DNA of 64,000 nt from Saccharopolyspora dendranthemae (GTDB lineage: Bacteria > Actinomycetota > Actinomycetes > Mycobacteriales > Pseudonocardiaceae): contig NZ_VIWX01000007.1 of assembly GCF_007829955.1 (NCBI RefSeq), positions 310,001 to 374,000 on the forward strand. The letters are read 5' to 3'. The notes below the pieces were generated by a model that was given only the letters and a program-made list of their open reading frames with translations, did not search any database and was not told the DNA's origin. The translations under genes were made by a program, and so were the position numbers. Shown here piece by piece: positions 18,597 to 27,549 of the stretch. The first letter of the stretch is position 1. The number at the start of each line of letters is the position of its first letter.

Positions 18597-20255
18597 ATGA
18601 GTCGGTTCGTGGAGACCATGGTGGCGTCGGCCAGGCGGAACTCCGGCGAAGGAGCTCGTGGGCTGTTCACCGGAGAACCCGCCGAGCCCCGGTTCCGCAG
18701 CTGGGCGCAGGTGCACGCCGAAGCGCTGCGGATGGCCGGCGGGCTCTCCGAGCAGCTCCGGCCGGGCGCGGCGGTGGCGGTCCTGGCCGCTGATCCCAGG
18801 TTGATCGGACCGGCCGTGCAGGCGGTGTGGCTCGGCGGGGGCAGCGTGACGATGCTGCACCAGCCCACGGCGCGCACCGACCTCGCGCACTGGGCCGAGG
18901 ACACCCTCAAGGTGCTGAAGATGATCGGCGCGCGGCTGGTGCTGCTCGGCCCGCCGTTCGAGCAGCTCGCCGGGGTGCTGGAGGACAACGGCATCGCCTA
19001 CCGCGACCTCGCCGGGCTCGCCGCCACCGATGCCGAGCCGCTGGCGGAGCCGGTCGAGGTCGCCGAGGACGAGACCGCGCTGCTGCAGCTGACCAGCGGA
19101 TCCACCGCTGATCCGAAGGCCGTCCGGATCACCCACCGCAACCTGCACGCCAACCTCCACGCGATGGTCACCGCCGGGGAACTGGATCCGGAGCACGACG
19201 TCGCGGTGTCCTGGCTGCCGCTGTTCCACGACATGGGGATGGTCGGCTGCCTGACCGTGCCGATGGCCATCGGCATGTCGACGGTCAAGGTCACCCCGTC
19301 CGACTTCCTGGCCGGACCGCTGCTGTGGCCGCAGCTGATCAGCAAGTACCGCGCCACGGTCACCGCCGCCCCGAACTTCGCCTACGCCGTCGTCGGCCGC
19401 CGGATGGCGCGCGCCGACGACGGCGACTTCGACCTGTCGAGCCTGCGCTTCACGCTCAACGGCGCCGAACCGATCGATCCGGCGGCGGTCCAGGCGTTCA
19501 CCGACGCCGGAGCGCGCTTCGGGCTCCCGCCGGACTCCATGGTGTGCGCCTTCGGGATGGCCGAGGCGACACTCGCGGTCTCGTTCGCGCCGCTGCGGCG
19601 CGGGCTGGAGACCGACGCGGTCGACCCCGACGGTCTGGAGAAGCGGCGCGTCGCCGAGCCGGTCGACCCCGATGCGCCGCACGCGCGCCGGTTCGCGCTG
19701 CTGGGGCGCTCGTTGCCGGGCCTGGAGGTCGAGGTCGTCGACGACGAGGGCAACGAGCTCGCCGAGCGGCAGGTCGGGCGGCTGCGCATCCGCGGCGAGG
19801 CGGTCACGCCCGGCTACCTCACGGTGGACGGCCCGCAGGAGGTGCAGGACGAGAACGGCTGGCTGGACACCGGCGACGAGGGCTACCTGACCGACGGGCA
19901 GGTGGTGATCTGCGGACGCCGCAAGGACGTGATCATCATGGGCGGCCGCAACATCTACCCGGTCGACGTCGAACGAGCCGCGTGCGAGGTCGAGGGCGTG
20001 CGCGCAGGCAACGCGGCGGCGGTCCGGCTGGAGGCGGGCAGCAGGCGCGAGCGGTTCGCGGTGGTCCTGGAGTCCAAGCAGGCGGGTTCGGAGGACGCGG
20101 AGAAGGCGCTGCGCAAGGAGGTCGTGGCCCGCATCGTCGACGCCGTGGGCGTCCGCCCGGCCGAGGTCGTGGTCCTGGCGCCGGGAACGCTGCCGAAGAC
20201 CCCGTCGGGAAAACTCCGCCGAGCAGCGACAGCAGACCTCGTGCCGCGGCACTGA
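18597..20255 (+). CDS. Fatty acyl-AMP ligase (Pks16-like)
   Basis: This is an adenylate-forming enzyme of 552 residues that activates fatty acids as acyl-AMP for polyketide or lipid assembly. Core motifs are A3 LTSGSTADPKAVRITH, A5 FGMAEATLAVSF, A7 GWLDTGDEGYL, A8 GRRKDVIIMGGRNIYP, and catalytic Lys near the end in LPKTPSGKLRR. The sequence and location next to ispE and pth match M. tuberculosis Pks16 (Rv1013). The ATG at 18597 is nine bases after a TAAGCT box at 18583–18588, again suggesting a leaderless transcript. No carrier-protein or polyketide gene is nearby, so its acceptor is unknown. The stop codon touches family A copy 2. Confidence 0.92.
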   Translation: MSRFVETMVASARRNSGEGARGLFTGEPAEPRFRSWAQVHAEALRMAGGLSEQLRPGAAVAVLAADPRLIGPAVQAVWLGGGSVTMLHQPTARTDLAHWAEDTLKVLKMIGARLVLLGPPFEQLAGVLEDNGIAYRDLAGLAATDAEPLAEPVEVAEDETALLQLTSGSTADPKAVRITHRNLHANLHAMVTAGELDPEHDVAVSWLPLFHDMGMVGCLTVPMAIGMSTVKVTPSDFLAGPLLWPQLISKYRATVTAAPNFAYAVVGRRMARADDGDFDLSSLRFTLNGAEPIDPAAVQAFTDAGARFGLPPDSMVCAFGMAEATLAVSFAPLRRGLETDAVDPDGLEKRRVAEPVDPDAPHARRFALLGRSLPGLEVEVVDDEGNELAERQVGRLRIRGEAVTPGYLTVDGPQEVQDENGWLDTGDEGYLTDGQVVICGRRKDVIIMGGRNIYPVDVERAACEVEGVRAGNAAAVRLEAGSRRERFAVVLESKQAGSEDAEKALRKEVVARIVDAVGVRPAEVVVLAPGTLPKTPSGKLRRAATADLVPRH

Positions 20256-20328
20256 TTCCCAGTTTTAGTCATAACTGAGCCGACATTTCGGGCATTGATC
20301 ATGCTCAGTTATGACTAAAACTGGGAAT
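20255..20328. repeat. Family A palindromic repeat, copy 2
   Basis: This is a 74-bp palindrome between the convergent acyl-AMP ligase and pth genes; the left end overlaps the ligase stop. The arm ATTCCCAGTTTTAGTCATAA pairs perfectly with TTATGACTAAAACTGGGAAT. The stem continues as CTGAGC/GCTCAG, and the centre contains CCGACATTTCGG and TGATCA. Compared with other copies, TCATAAC/GTTATGA replaces TCCAAAC/GTTTGGA, so pairing is kept although sequence changed. It probably also serves as a bidirectional terminator here. Confidence 0.92.
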
Positions 20329-20366
20329 TGCCCGGAAGGGGTGAGAGGTGACCCGGCGGTGCGGGG

Positions 20367-20942
20367 TTAGTGGAACTCGTTCTGGGCGGGTTCGAGGCCC
20401 TTGGTGACCACGGCTTCCACCGCGTCCGCGCACAGGTCGATGAAGTACGCGAGTTCCTTGCGCTCGGTTCCGGAGAAGTCCTTGAGCACGTAGTCGGCGG
20501 GGTCCATCCGGCCGGGCGGACGCCCGACGCCGAACCTGACCCGCACGTAGTCGCGGGTTCCCAGCGACTTGGAGAGGGACCGCAGCCCGTTGTGGCCGTT
20601 CTCGCCACCGCCCTGCTTGAGCCGGATCGTCCCGTAGGGCAGGTCCAGCTCGTCGTGGATGACGATCAGCGACTCGGGCGGGGTCTTGAAGAACTTCACC
20701 GCTCCCGCGACCGGGCCACCGGAGAGGTTCATGAACGAACGCGGCTTGATCAGCACGGACCGGGATCCGGCCAGCCGTCCCTCGACGGCGTCCGCACCCG
20801 ACTTGTGCGACTTGAACTTGCCGCCGATGCGCGCTGCGAGCTCGTCGGCGACGAGGAAACCGATGTTGTGCCGGTTGCCCTCATAGCGCGGACCGGGGTT
20901 GCCCAGCCCGACGATCACAGAAACCGCGTCCGCAGTGGTCAC
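20367..20942 (-). CDS. pth: Peptidyl-tRNA hydrolase
   Basis: Pth releases peptides from prematurely dropped peptidyl-tRNA; the protein has 191 residues. It shows VGLGNPGPRYEGNRHNIGFL with the catalytic His in NRHNIGF, then KPRSFMNLSGGPV, IHDELDLPYG (Asp of the active site) and GGGENGHNGLRS. It is downstream of rplY on the same strand, separated by ~85 bases, the same pair as Rv1014c/Rv1015c. It is convergent with the acyl-AMP ligase. Confidence 0.97.
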   Translation of the reverse strand: MTTADAVSVIVGLGNPGPRYEGNRHNIGFLVADELAARIGGKFKSHKSGADAVEGRLAGSRSVLIKPRSFMNLSGGPVAGAVKFFKTPPESLIVIHDELDLPYGTIRLKQGGGENGHNGLRSLSKSLGTRDYVRVRFGVGRPPGRMDPADYVLKDFSGTERKELAYFIDLCADAVEAVVTKGLEPAQNEFH

Positions 20943-21026
20943 GGAAGTAAGTCTCCCTCTGGTCGGGGCGTGCCCCGCGCCGCCCCCCGGAGGGGAACGG
21001 CGCGGGAGCGCCCGACGTCTTCAGGC

Positions 21027-21647
21027 TCAGGCCTCTTCCGAGGTCTCTTCGCCCTCGGCGGCGGCCTCTTCGCCCTCGGAGGCGCTGTCTTCCTCCATCG
21101 AGGCCGAGGCCTCGGAGATGTTGACGACCAGGGTCTCCGGGTCGGACTGCAGGGTCACGCCGCGGGGCAGCTTGAGCTCGCTGGCGAAGAACCGGGTGCC
21201 GATCTCGGCGCCCTCGATCGACAGCTCGACCTGCTCCGGGATGTGCAGCGCCTCGGCCTCGACCTCGACCTCGGTGAGCTCCTGGCTGACCATGGAGCCG
21301 GAGACGGCGTCACCGGAGACCACGACCGGGATGTTCACGACGACCTTCTCGCCGCGCTTGACCAGCAGCAGGTCGACGTGCTCGATGTAGCCCTTGATCG
21401 GGTGGGCGGTGATGGTCTTGGTCAGCGCGAGCTCCTTGCCGGAACCTGCGACCTCGAGCGTCAGCACCGCGTTGTTGCCGTTCTCGCGGATGGCGCGGGC
21501 GAACTCGACGCTGGGCAGCGACAGGTGCTTCGGGTCGGAGCCGTGGCCGTAGAGGACCGCGGGGATCTGGCCGGCGCGACGGGTGCGGCGGGCCGCTCCC
21601 TTGCCGAACTCGTTGCGCTGCTCGACTGCGATGGTTACCTCGGACAC
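21027..21647 (-). CDS. rplY: 50S ribosomal protein L25/CTC type
   Basis: This is a 5S-rRNA-binding ribosomal protein with the general-stress C-terminal extension, 206 residues. The N-terminal L25 domain reads GKGAARRTRRAGQIPAVLYG and HPIKGYIEHVDLLLVKRGEK. The TL5/CTC beta domain follows, and the end is very acidic (EEDSASEGEEAAAEGEE). Upstream, 21648–22049 has divergent promoters for this gene and the nitroreductase and no other gene. Confidence 0.96.
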   Translation of the reverse strand: MSEVTIAVEQRNEFGKGAARRTRRAGQIPAVLYGHGSDPKHLSLPSVEFARAIRENGNNAVLTLEVAGSGKELALTKTITAHPIKGYIEHVDLLLVKRGEKVVVNIPVVVSGDAVSGSMVSQELTEVEVEAEALHIPEQVELSIEGAEIGTRFFASELKLPRGVTLQSDPETLVVNISEASASMEEDSASEGEEAAAEGEETSEEA

Positions 21648-22049
21648 GGTGGTGCACTCCTTGATGACGTCGGGCGGAACGTGAGCTTGGTTCGGTGGCC
21701 TGCGGCGGTGGGGCGCGCTGGGAGTGATCGACGGGCGCCGATGAGAACGGCGCCTGGAGAGTGCGCGACATCAGTGCGCCGGAGGAGGAATCGACCGATC
21801 GTCACCGTGCCACCGCGCCGATCACGCCGGGCGTACGTCCCGACCTCGCCGAGGCAACCCGAACAGTCTAAACGGTGCTTGGATAGTCGTTTTCGCACGG
21901 GTGGACACCACGCCCGAACGTGCCGCAGCGGTGACTCCGCTTACACGGCCCCCCGCCGGGAATCCGCGCGGGTTCGATGACGCTGGAGAGAGGTGGCGGG
22001 AGCCCCATCGCCCGCTGGAAGAGATCCCCGATCGCCCAGGAGTGACCCG

Positions 22050-22655
22050 ATGACCGTGTCCCAGTCCGACCTCGTCCTCGACGCGGACGCGCAGGACCTG
22101 CTGTTCCGCGACGCTCGCACGGCCAACACCTTCAGCGACGAGCCGGTCACCGACGAGCAGGTCCAGGCGATCTACGACCTGGTCAAGTGGGCACCGACCT
22201 CCATGAACCAGCAGCCGCTGCGGATCGTGCTGCTGCGCTCGGAGGAGGCCAAGCAGCGCCTGCTGCCGCACCTGATGGAGGGCAACCGGGCCAAGACGGA
22301 GAAGGCTCCGCTGGTCGCGATCCTGGCGGCCGACACCGAGTTCCACGAGAACCTCCCGCGGGTGTTCCCGCACAGCCCCGGCGCCAAGGACATCTTCGCC
22401 GACCCCGGTTTCCGGGAGCAGAACGCGAAGCTGAACGCGACCCTGCAGACCGCGTACTTCTTCCTCGGCGTGCGCGCCGCGGGTCTCGCGGTCGGCCCGA
22501 TGACCGGGCTGAACGCGGGCGGCATCAACGCCGAGTTCTTCCCCGACGGCCGGCAGCAGACCCTCGTGGTCGCCAACATCGGCAAGCCCGGGGAGAACGC
22601 CTGGATGGAGCGCCTCCCGCGCCTGGACTACGACGAGGTCGTCACCACGCTCTGA
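22050..22655 (+). CDS. Nitroreductase-family flavoprotein (RutE/HadB-like)
   Basis: This is an FMN-dependent oxidoreductase of 201 residues, closest by eye to the malonic semialdehyde reductase RutE subgroup. The N-terminal RTANTFSDEPV and WAPTSMNQQPLRI make the FMN phosphate site, and the C-terminal GPMTGLNAGGIN is typical of RutE-like proteins. The ATG at 22050 is well placed after AGGAG (22038–22042). No other pyrimidine-degradation (rut) gene is near, so the substrate is open. It is divergent from rplY and interrupts the usual rplY–prs neighbourhood. Family C repeats follow it. Confidence 0.88.
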   Translation: MTVSQSDLVLDADAQDLLFRDARTANTFSDEPVTDEQVQAIYDLVKWAPTSMNQQPLRIVLLRSEEAKQRLLPHLMEGNRAKTEKAPLVAILAADTEFHENLPRVFPHSPGAKDIFADPGFREQNAKLNATLQTAYFFLGVRAAGLAVGPMTGLNAGGINAEFFPDGRQQTLVVANIGKPGENAWMERLPRLDYDEVVTTL

Positions 22656-22662
22656 GGTGTGA

Positions 22663-22812
22663 TGGGGAGGTTTGCATGAGAACTTCCCCAGGTGGTGACC
22701 TCAGGTGTCCTCCGGGGAGGGATCTCGTGGAACTCCCTGTGACGAGAGTGGGGAAGTTTTCATGAAAACTTCCCTTTGACGAGGGTCGGGAGGTTCACAT
22801 GAGAACTTCCCC
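22663..22812. repeat. Family C cluster: short inverted repeats
   Basis: Three clear 24–28-bp inverted repeats and one degenerate one lie within 150 bp. The consensus is GGGGAAGTTYTCATGARAAC followed by TTCCCC. Copies are at 22663–22690, 22751–22774 (a perfect 24-bp palindrome) and 22788–22811, with a degraded one near 22714–22736. They lie between the nitroreductase stop and the prs terminator. Each centre is CATG or similar. Operator cluster or REP-like repeat are both possible. Confidence 0.8.
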
Positions 22813-22819
22813 CCGGACG

Positions 22820-22857
22820 GCGGAAGGCCCCGGTCCACGTGGACCGGGGCCTTCCGC
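22820..22857. terminator. Bidirectional terminator between nitroreductase and prs
   Basis: GCGGAAGGCCCCGGTCCAC is followed directly by its reverse complement, a 19-bp perfect stem. It lies between convergent genes and would work for both; no long U-run is present. Confidence 0.75.
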
Positions 22858-22874
22858 GCTGGTGCGGGACGCCG

Positions 22875-23861
22875 TCAGGCGCGGCCGTCGAAGAGGCTCG
22901 TGACCGATCCGTCCTCGAAGACCTGGTGGATCGCCTCGGCGACCAGCGGGGCGATCGAGAGGACCGTCAGGTTCTGGAACCGGCGCTCGTCGGGGATCGG
23001 CAGCGTGTTCGTCAGCACGACCTCCTTGGCTCCGCAGCTCGAGAGCCGCTCCACGGCCGGGCCGGACAGCACGGCGTGGGTGGAGGCGATGATGACGTCG
23101 CTGGCACCGGCCGCGAGCAGCTGCTCGGTGGCCTTGGTGATCGTGCCGCCGGTGTCGATCATGTCGTCGACCAGCACGCACAGCCGGCCCTCGACGTCAC
23201 CGACGACGCGGTTGGCGACCACCTGGTTGGGCTTGCTGGGGTCGCGGGTCTTGTGGATGAACGCCAGCGGCGTGCCACCCAGGTCGTCGGCCCACTTCTC
23301 GGCGACGCGCACACGACCGGAGTCCGGGGAGACCACGGTGATGTTCTTGTCGGTGTAGGTCTCGCTGATGTAGTTCGCGAGCAGCTTCTGCGCCATCAGG
23401 TGGTCCACCGGACCGTCGAAGAAGCCCTGGATCTGGTCGGTGTGCAGGTCCACGACCATGATCCGGTCAGCGCCGGCGGTCTTGAACAGGTCCGCCATCA
23501 GCCGAGCCGAGATCGGCTCGCGGCCCTTGTGCTTCTTGTCCTGACGGGCGTAGCCGTAGAACGGGATGACCACGGTGATGCGCTTGGCGCTGGCGCGCTT
23601 GAGCGCGTCCACCATGATCAGCTGCTCCATGATCGCGTCATTGAGCGGTGTGCAGTGCGACTGGATCACAAAGGCGTCGCAGCCACGAACGGACTCGTCG
23701 TACCGGACGAAGATCTCGCCGTTGGCGAACTGGTACGCGGCCTGGGGCGTGACCGTCACGTCGAGCTGCTTGGCCACCTCCTCGGCAAGTTCCGGGTGGC
23801 TGCGGCCGGAGAAGAGCTTGAGGCTCTTCTTCGGGGTCGCAGACATGGCACTCACGGTCAT
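22875..23861 (-). CDS. prs: Ribose-phosphate pyrophosphokinase
   Basis: Prs makes PRPP from ribose-5-phosphate and ATP for nucleotide, His, Trp and cell-wall arabinan synthesis; the protein has 328 residues. It shows GRSHPELAEEVAKQL, the ATP loop region FYGYARQDKKHKGREPIS, VVDLHTDQIQGFFDGPVDHL, and the PRPP loop VLVDDMIDTGGTITKA. The ATG at 23861 overlaps the glmU stop by four bases (ATGA), so the two are coupled; an internal ATG at 23846 is an alternative. Order glmU–prs is the conserved actinobacterial arrangement (Rv1018c–Rv1017c). Confidence 0.97.
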   Translation of the reverse strand: MTVSAMSATPKKSLKLFSGRSHPELAEEVAKQLDVTVTPQAAYQFANGEIFVRYDESVRGCDAFVIQSHCTPLNDAIMEQLIMVDALKRASAKRITVVIPFYGYARQDKKHKGREPISARLMADLFKTAGADRIMVVDLHTDQIQGFFDGPVDHLMAQKLLANYISETYTDKNITVVSPDSGRVRVAEKWADDLGGTPLAFIHKTRDPSKPNQVVANRVVGDVEGRLCVLVDDMIDTGGTITKATEQLLAAGASDVIIASTHAVLSGPAVERLSSCGAKEVVLTNTLPIPDERRFQNLTVLSIAPLVAEAIHQVFEDGSVTSLFDGRA

Positions 23862-25384
23862 CGTCCCTCCCCGTTCGACGTCTCTGCGTCATCGGTCGGT
23901 TCATTGCCCAAAGTCCGCTGTGCGGCCTGGTCGGCGGCGGTGCCCGGGCGGCGCTTGGCCACCCAGCCATCGATGTTTCGTTGCCTCCCGCGGGCGACCG
24001 CCATCGCGCCCGGGGGGACATCCTGGGTGATCACCGAACCGGCGGCGGTGTAGGCACCGTCACCGATCTCCACCGGTGCGACGAACATGTTGTCGGCACC
24101 GGTCCGGGAGTGTGATCCGATTTTCGTGTGATGCTTGTTCACACCGTCGTAGTTGACGAAGACGGTGGCGGCGCCGATGTTCGACCTCTCGCCGATCGTC
24201 GCGTCGCCCACGTAGCTCAGGTGCGGCACCTTCGTGCCCTCACCGATGTTCGCGTTCTTGGTCTCGACGAAGGTGCCGATCTTGCCGCCGGCGCCCAGCG
24301 AGGTGCCCGGCCGCAGGTAGGCGAACGGTCCGACGCTGGCGCCGGGGCCGATCTCCGCGCTGTCGCCGTGGGTGCGCACCACCTTGGCGCCGGGATGGAT
24401 CGTGCACGCGGTGAGCGTGGTGTCGGGTCCGACCGCGGCGCCCTCGCCGACGGTGGTGCCCGCCCGCAGCTGCACGTGGGGCTCCAGCGTCACGTCGCGC
24501 GCCAGCGTCACGTCGCAGTCCAGCCACACCGTGGCCGGGTCGATGACGGTGACCCCTTCGCGCATCCAGCGCGTCACCAGCCGGCGGTTGAGCTCCGTGC
24601 CGAGCCGGGACAGCTGGACCCTGTCGTTGACGCCCTCGACCAGCCACGTGTCCGAGCAGATCAGGGTGCCGACGGCGCGACCGTCCCCGCGGGCGATCGA
24701 GAGCACGTCGGTCAGGTAGAGCTCGCCCTGGGCGTTGTCGGTGGACAGCCGCTTGAGCGCGCCGGTGAGCACCTCGGCGTCGAAGGCGTAGACCCCGGAA
24801 TTGATCTCGGTGATCGCGGCCTGCGCGGCGGTGGCGTCCTTCTGCTCGACGATGCCGGTGACCTGCCCGTCGGAGTCCCGGGTGATCCGGCCGTAGCCGG
24901 TCGGGTCGTCGACGACCGAGGTCAGCACCGTGACGGCGTTGCCCGATCCGGCGTGCTCGTCGAGCATCGCGCGCAGCGTGTCCGCGTCGAGCAGCGGCAC
25001 GTCGCCGTAGCTGACCAGAACGGTCCCGGCGAGACCGTCGGGCAGCTCGTACAGGCCGCAGGACACGGCGTGGCCGGTGCCCAGCTGCTCTTCTTGGACG
25101 ACGGTGGTGATCGGGCGGTCGAGCGCGTCCGAAACCGAGTTCAGGTGCTCGGCGACGGCGTCGCGGCCGTGTCCGAGCACGACGACCAGCTGATCGGGAT
25201 CGACTCCGGCGGCGGCGCGGACGGCGTGTTCGACGAGGGGTCGACCGCCGATCCGGTGCAGCACCTTCGGTGTCGCCGATCGCATCCTGGTGCCCTCCCC
25301 GGCAGCCAGCACGACCGTGCTGACCGGTTCCGGGTGCGCAGCAGCGCGCTGAGAGGAGGGCTGGGCGTTGTCGCCCTGGAGCAT
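23858..25384 (-). CDS. glmU: Bifunctional GlmU uridylyltransferase/acetyltransferase
   Basis: GlmU carries out the last two steps to UDP-N-acetylglucosamine, needed for peptidoglycan; the protein has 508 residues. The N-terminal pyrophosphorylase has VVLAAGEGTRMRSATPKVLH and QEEQLGTGHAV. The C-terminal left-handed beta-helix has hexapeptide repeats, and acetyltransferase blocks VGPFAYLRPG and the catalytic His region SYVGDATIGERSNIGA. I chose ATG at 25384 because GGGAGA precedes it at the right distance; the frame stays open to 25513 without a better start. The last ~45 residues are an acidic tail as in mycobacterial GlmU. The 25514–25637 gap contains nothing recognisable. Confidence 0.96.
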   Translation of the reverse strand: MLQGDNAQPSSQRAAAHPEPVSTVVLAAGEGTRMRSATPKVLHRIGGRPLVEHAVRAAAGVDPDQLVVVLGHGRDAVAEHLNSVSDALDRPITTVVQEEQLGTGHAVSCGLYELPDGLAGTVLVSYGDVPLLDADTLRAMLDEHAGSGNAVTVLTSVVDDPTGYGRITRDSDGQVTGIVEQKDATAAQAAITEINSGVYAFDAEVLTGALKRLSTDNAQGELYLTDVLSIARGDGRAVGTLICSDTWLVEGVNDRVQLSRLGTELNRRLVTRWMREGVTVIDPATVWLDCDVTLARDVTLEPHVQLRAGTTVGEGAAVGPDTTLTACTIHPGAKVVRTHGDSAEIGPGASVGPFAYLRPGTSLGAGGKIGTFVETKNANIGEGTKVPHLSYVGDATIGERSNIGAATVFVNYDGVNKHHTKIGSHSRTGADNMFVAPVEIGDGAYTAAGSVITQDVPPGAMAVARGRQRNIDGWVAKRRPGTAADQAAQRTLGNEPTDDAETSNGEGR

Positions 25385-25637
25385 CAGCGCTCTCCCTTGA
25401 TCTCTAGAAGCGGTCTGTCGAGACTCGGATTCCGCGGTGTGCGGACCCGGCGCCGACCGACGTGCCTGTTGCGTCCAAGCGGGTGAAGGGTAACCGCACG
25501 GGTCGTCCTTCACCTTCGGTGCCCCTGCCCTTCCGGCAGCAGCAGCGATGGTACCGCCGTTCGGCCGGACGGTCCCGGATGAGAGGGCCCTCTAGCTGGG
25601 CCAATGTGATCTTTCCCCATCCAGTTGACGGGACGCT

Positions 25638-27410
25638 TCAGCGTGCGTCCGGGGGGATCCAGACCGCTTGATCGATCTCGGAAGGCTGCTCGACCGGGGG
25701 AGGCTGGGCGGTGTTGTTGACTCCGGAGAGTGCTGTGACGCGGTTCCCGCCGTTGCGCTTCGCCTGGTACATCGCGGCGTCGGCGCGGGCGAGGACCTGC
25801 GCGGCGGACTCCTGCGGGCGCATCGCGACCACGCCGATCGACAGCGTCACCCCGCGGGACAGCTCCGGCGCCAGCCGGTCGACGGCCTCGACGGTGCGGT
25901 GCAGCGCGGCCTCGGCCGCGGCGAGCGTGGCCCCCGGCAGCAGGACCACGAACTCGTCACCGCCGTACCGGGCGACGAAGTCGTCGGTGCGCAGCGTGTC
26001 GCGCAGGTTGCCCGCGACGGTGCGCAGCACGTCATCGCCTTCGGCGTGCGAACAGCGGTCGTTGACGCCCTTGAAGCCGTCCAGGTCGACCAGCGCGACC
26101 GCCAGCGGCTGCACGTCCGGAGCGCTGAGCAGGGTTTCCAGCCGGTCGTCGAGCGCGCGCCGGTTGGACAGCCCGGTCAGCGGGTCCTCGCGGGCCTGCC
26201 GGGTGATCGCGTCGTGCTTGTGGCTCAGCCGCGAGTTCTCCAGCCGGGTGGCCAGCGTGGACACCCGCGTCTCGCGCATCGCCCACAGCTCGGTCTCCAG
26301 CTCCAGCGCGTAGTCGCGCAGCGCGTCCCGGGGGCGGTCCGGTGCGAGCTCGGTGAGCAGCGCGAACTCCCGGGCGAGCGAGATCCGCAGGGTCGGTTCG
26401 GAGGTGTCGTGGTTGAGGCTGGTCAGCGTCTCCGACAGCACCCGCACAGCGTCGTCGCGGTGGTCGCCGCGCACCAGGCAGCGGGAGAGCGCGATCGCCA
26501 TGATGATCTGCTCGCGCGGGTGCATCGAGCGGTCGAGGTGGCGCATCTCCTCCAACCGCGTGATGTGGTCGGCGGAGGGAGCGGCGAGCGCGTGCGCGGC
26601 ACCCAGCACGGGCATCTGCTCGGCGGCCGTCCGGTTCGACACGCGCGGGAACAGCGATTCCCGCCACGGGCCTTCCACCGCGACGGCGAGCGCGGAGGCG
26701 GTGGAGAACTGGCTCGCGGCCTCGTCCTGCAGCCCGACGCGCTCCAGCCGCAAGCCCCAGCCCAGCTGCATCCGGCAGCGGTTGATCATGTGCACGGCGA
26801 TCTCGTGCGGCCCGCCGCTCTCGCGGATCCGCTGGTGGGCGCGGGCCATCACCTCGTCGGCCATCTCGTAGACGCCCAGCTGCGTCAGCACCAGACCGAT
26901 GTCGATCAGCGAGGTCGCCAGCAGCCTCTCCCAGGAGCGCCTGCCGAGCGTGCGGTCGGGAGCCAGCTCCTCGTCGAGCATCGCCAGCCCGTGCGCGACC
27001 TCGGACAGGGCGGTGTCCTCGGCGCCCAGGAGCAGGGCGCGGCGACCGCGCAGCGCGTGCGCGTCGGCCTGCAGCACCTCGAGGCCGTGGCGCTTGGTGT
27101 GGGTGAGCAGCTCGTCCAGCAGCAGATCGGCGCTGCCCACCAGTTCGGAGGTGGTCAGACGCATCGCGGCGCAGTGCCGGAGGAGTTGAGCCACGATGCG
27201 CGGTTCACCCCGGCGCTGGGCCTCGGCCAGCAGGTTGTCGGCTTCGCGAATCGTGCTCGACTGGCCGGCCGGGTCGCTGTGCTGGCCGACTGCGTTGAGT
27301 TCGCGGGCACGACCCACCAACCACGCGTCGGACACCTCGCCCAGCGTGGTCACCGGTTCTTCGCGCACGGCGGCAGTGTCGTCGCGCAGCGGCGCACACC
27401 CCCTGTTCAC
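25638..27410 (-). CDS. TPR-like diguanylate cyclase (GGDEF)
   Basis: This is a soluble signalling protein of about 590 residues. The N-terminal ~400 residues are helical with TPR-like repeats and have no membrane segment. A short coiled stretch (ETRVSTLATRLENSRLSHKHD) leads to a C-terminal GGDEF domain. The catalytic loop RYGGDEFVVLLPG is intact, the metal Asp lies in VDLDGFKGVND, and a product-inhibition I-site RTDD is five residues before GGDEF. It should therefore make c-di-GMP with feedback control. No EAL domain is present. I chose GTG at 27410 with GGGGGAC upstream; ATG at 27452 is the alternative. It is an insertion between glmU and the tRNA/TetR/mfd block relative to mycobacteria. Confidence 0.87.
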   Translation of the reverse strand: MNRGCAPLRDDTAAVREEPVTTLGEVSDAWLVGRARELNAVGQHSDPAGQSSTIREADNLLAEAQRRGEPRIVAQLLRHCAAMRLTTSELVGSADLLLDELLTHTKRHGLEVLQADAHALRGRRALLLGAEDTALSEVAHGLAMLDEELAPDRTLGRRSWERLLATSLIDIGLVLTQLGVYEMADEVMARAHQRIRESGGPHEIAVHMINRCRMQLGWGLRLERVGLQDEAASQFSTASALAVAVEGPWRESLFPRVSNRTAAEQMPVLGAAHALAAPSADHITRLEEMRHLDRSMHPREQIIMAIALSRCLVRGDHRDDAVRVLSETLTSLNHDTSEPTLRISLAREFALLTELAPDRPRDALRDYALELETELWAMRETRVSTLATRLENSRLSHKHDAITRQAREDPLTGLSNRRALDDRLETLLSAPDVQPLAVALVDLDGFKGVNDRCSHAEGDDVLRTVAGNLRDTLRTDDFVARYGGDEFVVLLPGATLAAAEAALHRTVEAVDRLAPELSRGVTLSIGVVAMRPQESAAQVLARADAAMYQAKRNGGNRVTALSGVNNTAQPPPVEQPSEIDQAVWIPPDAR

Positions 27411-27478
27411 CTTGTCCCCCGGGCGTCCCGGCCGGTGCGCGTCGCCGCGCACCGCGTCGGGCCCGGGAGGGCTGCTCG

Positions 27479-27549
27479 CTCCGCCGCCAGGATTCGAACC
27501 TGAACCATCGGAACCAAAATCCGAGGTGCTGCCTTTACACCACGGCGGA
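27479..27549 (-). tRNA. tRNA-Gln (UUG)
   Basis: A 71-nt cloverleaf on the minus strand. The acceptor is TCCGCCG/CGGCGGA with discriminator G, and the anticodon stem is TCGGA/TCCGA with loop TTTTGGT, so the anticodon is TTG (reads CAA). The T-loop is TTCGAAT. CCA is not encoded. Confidence 0.95.
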
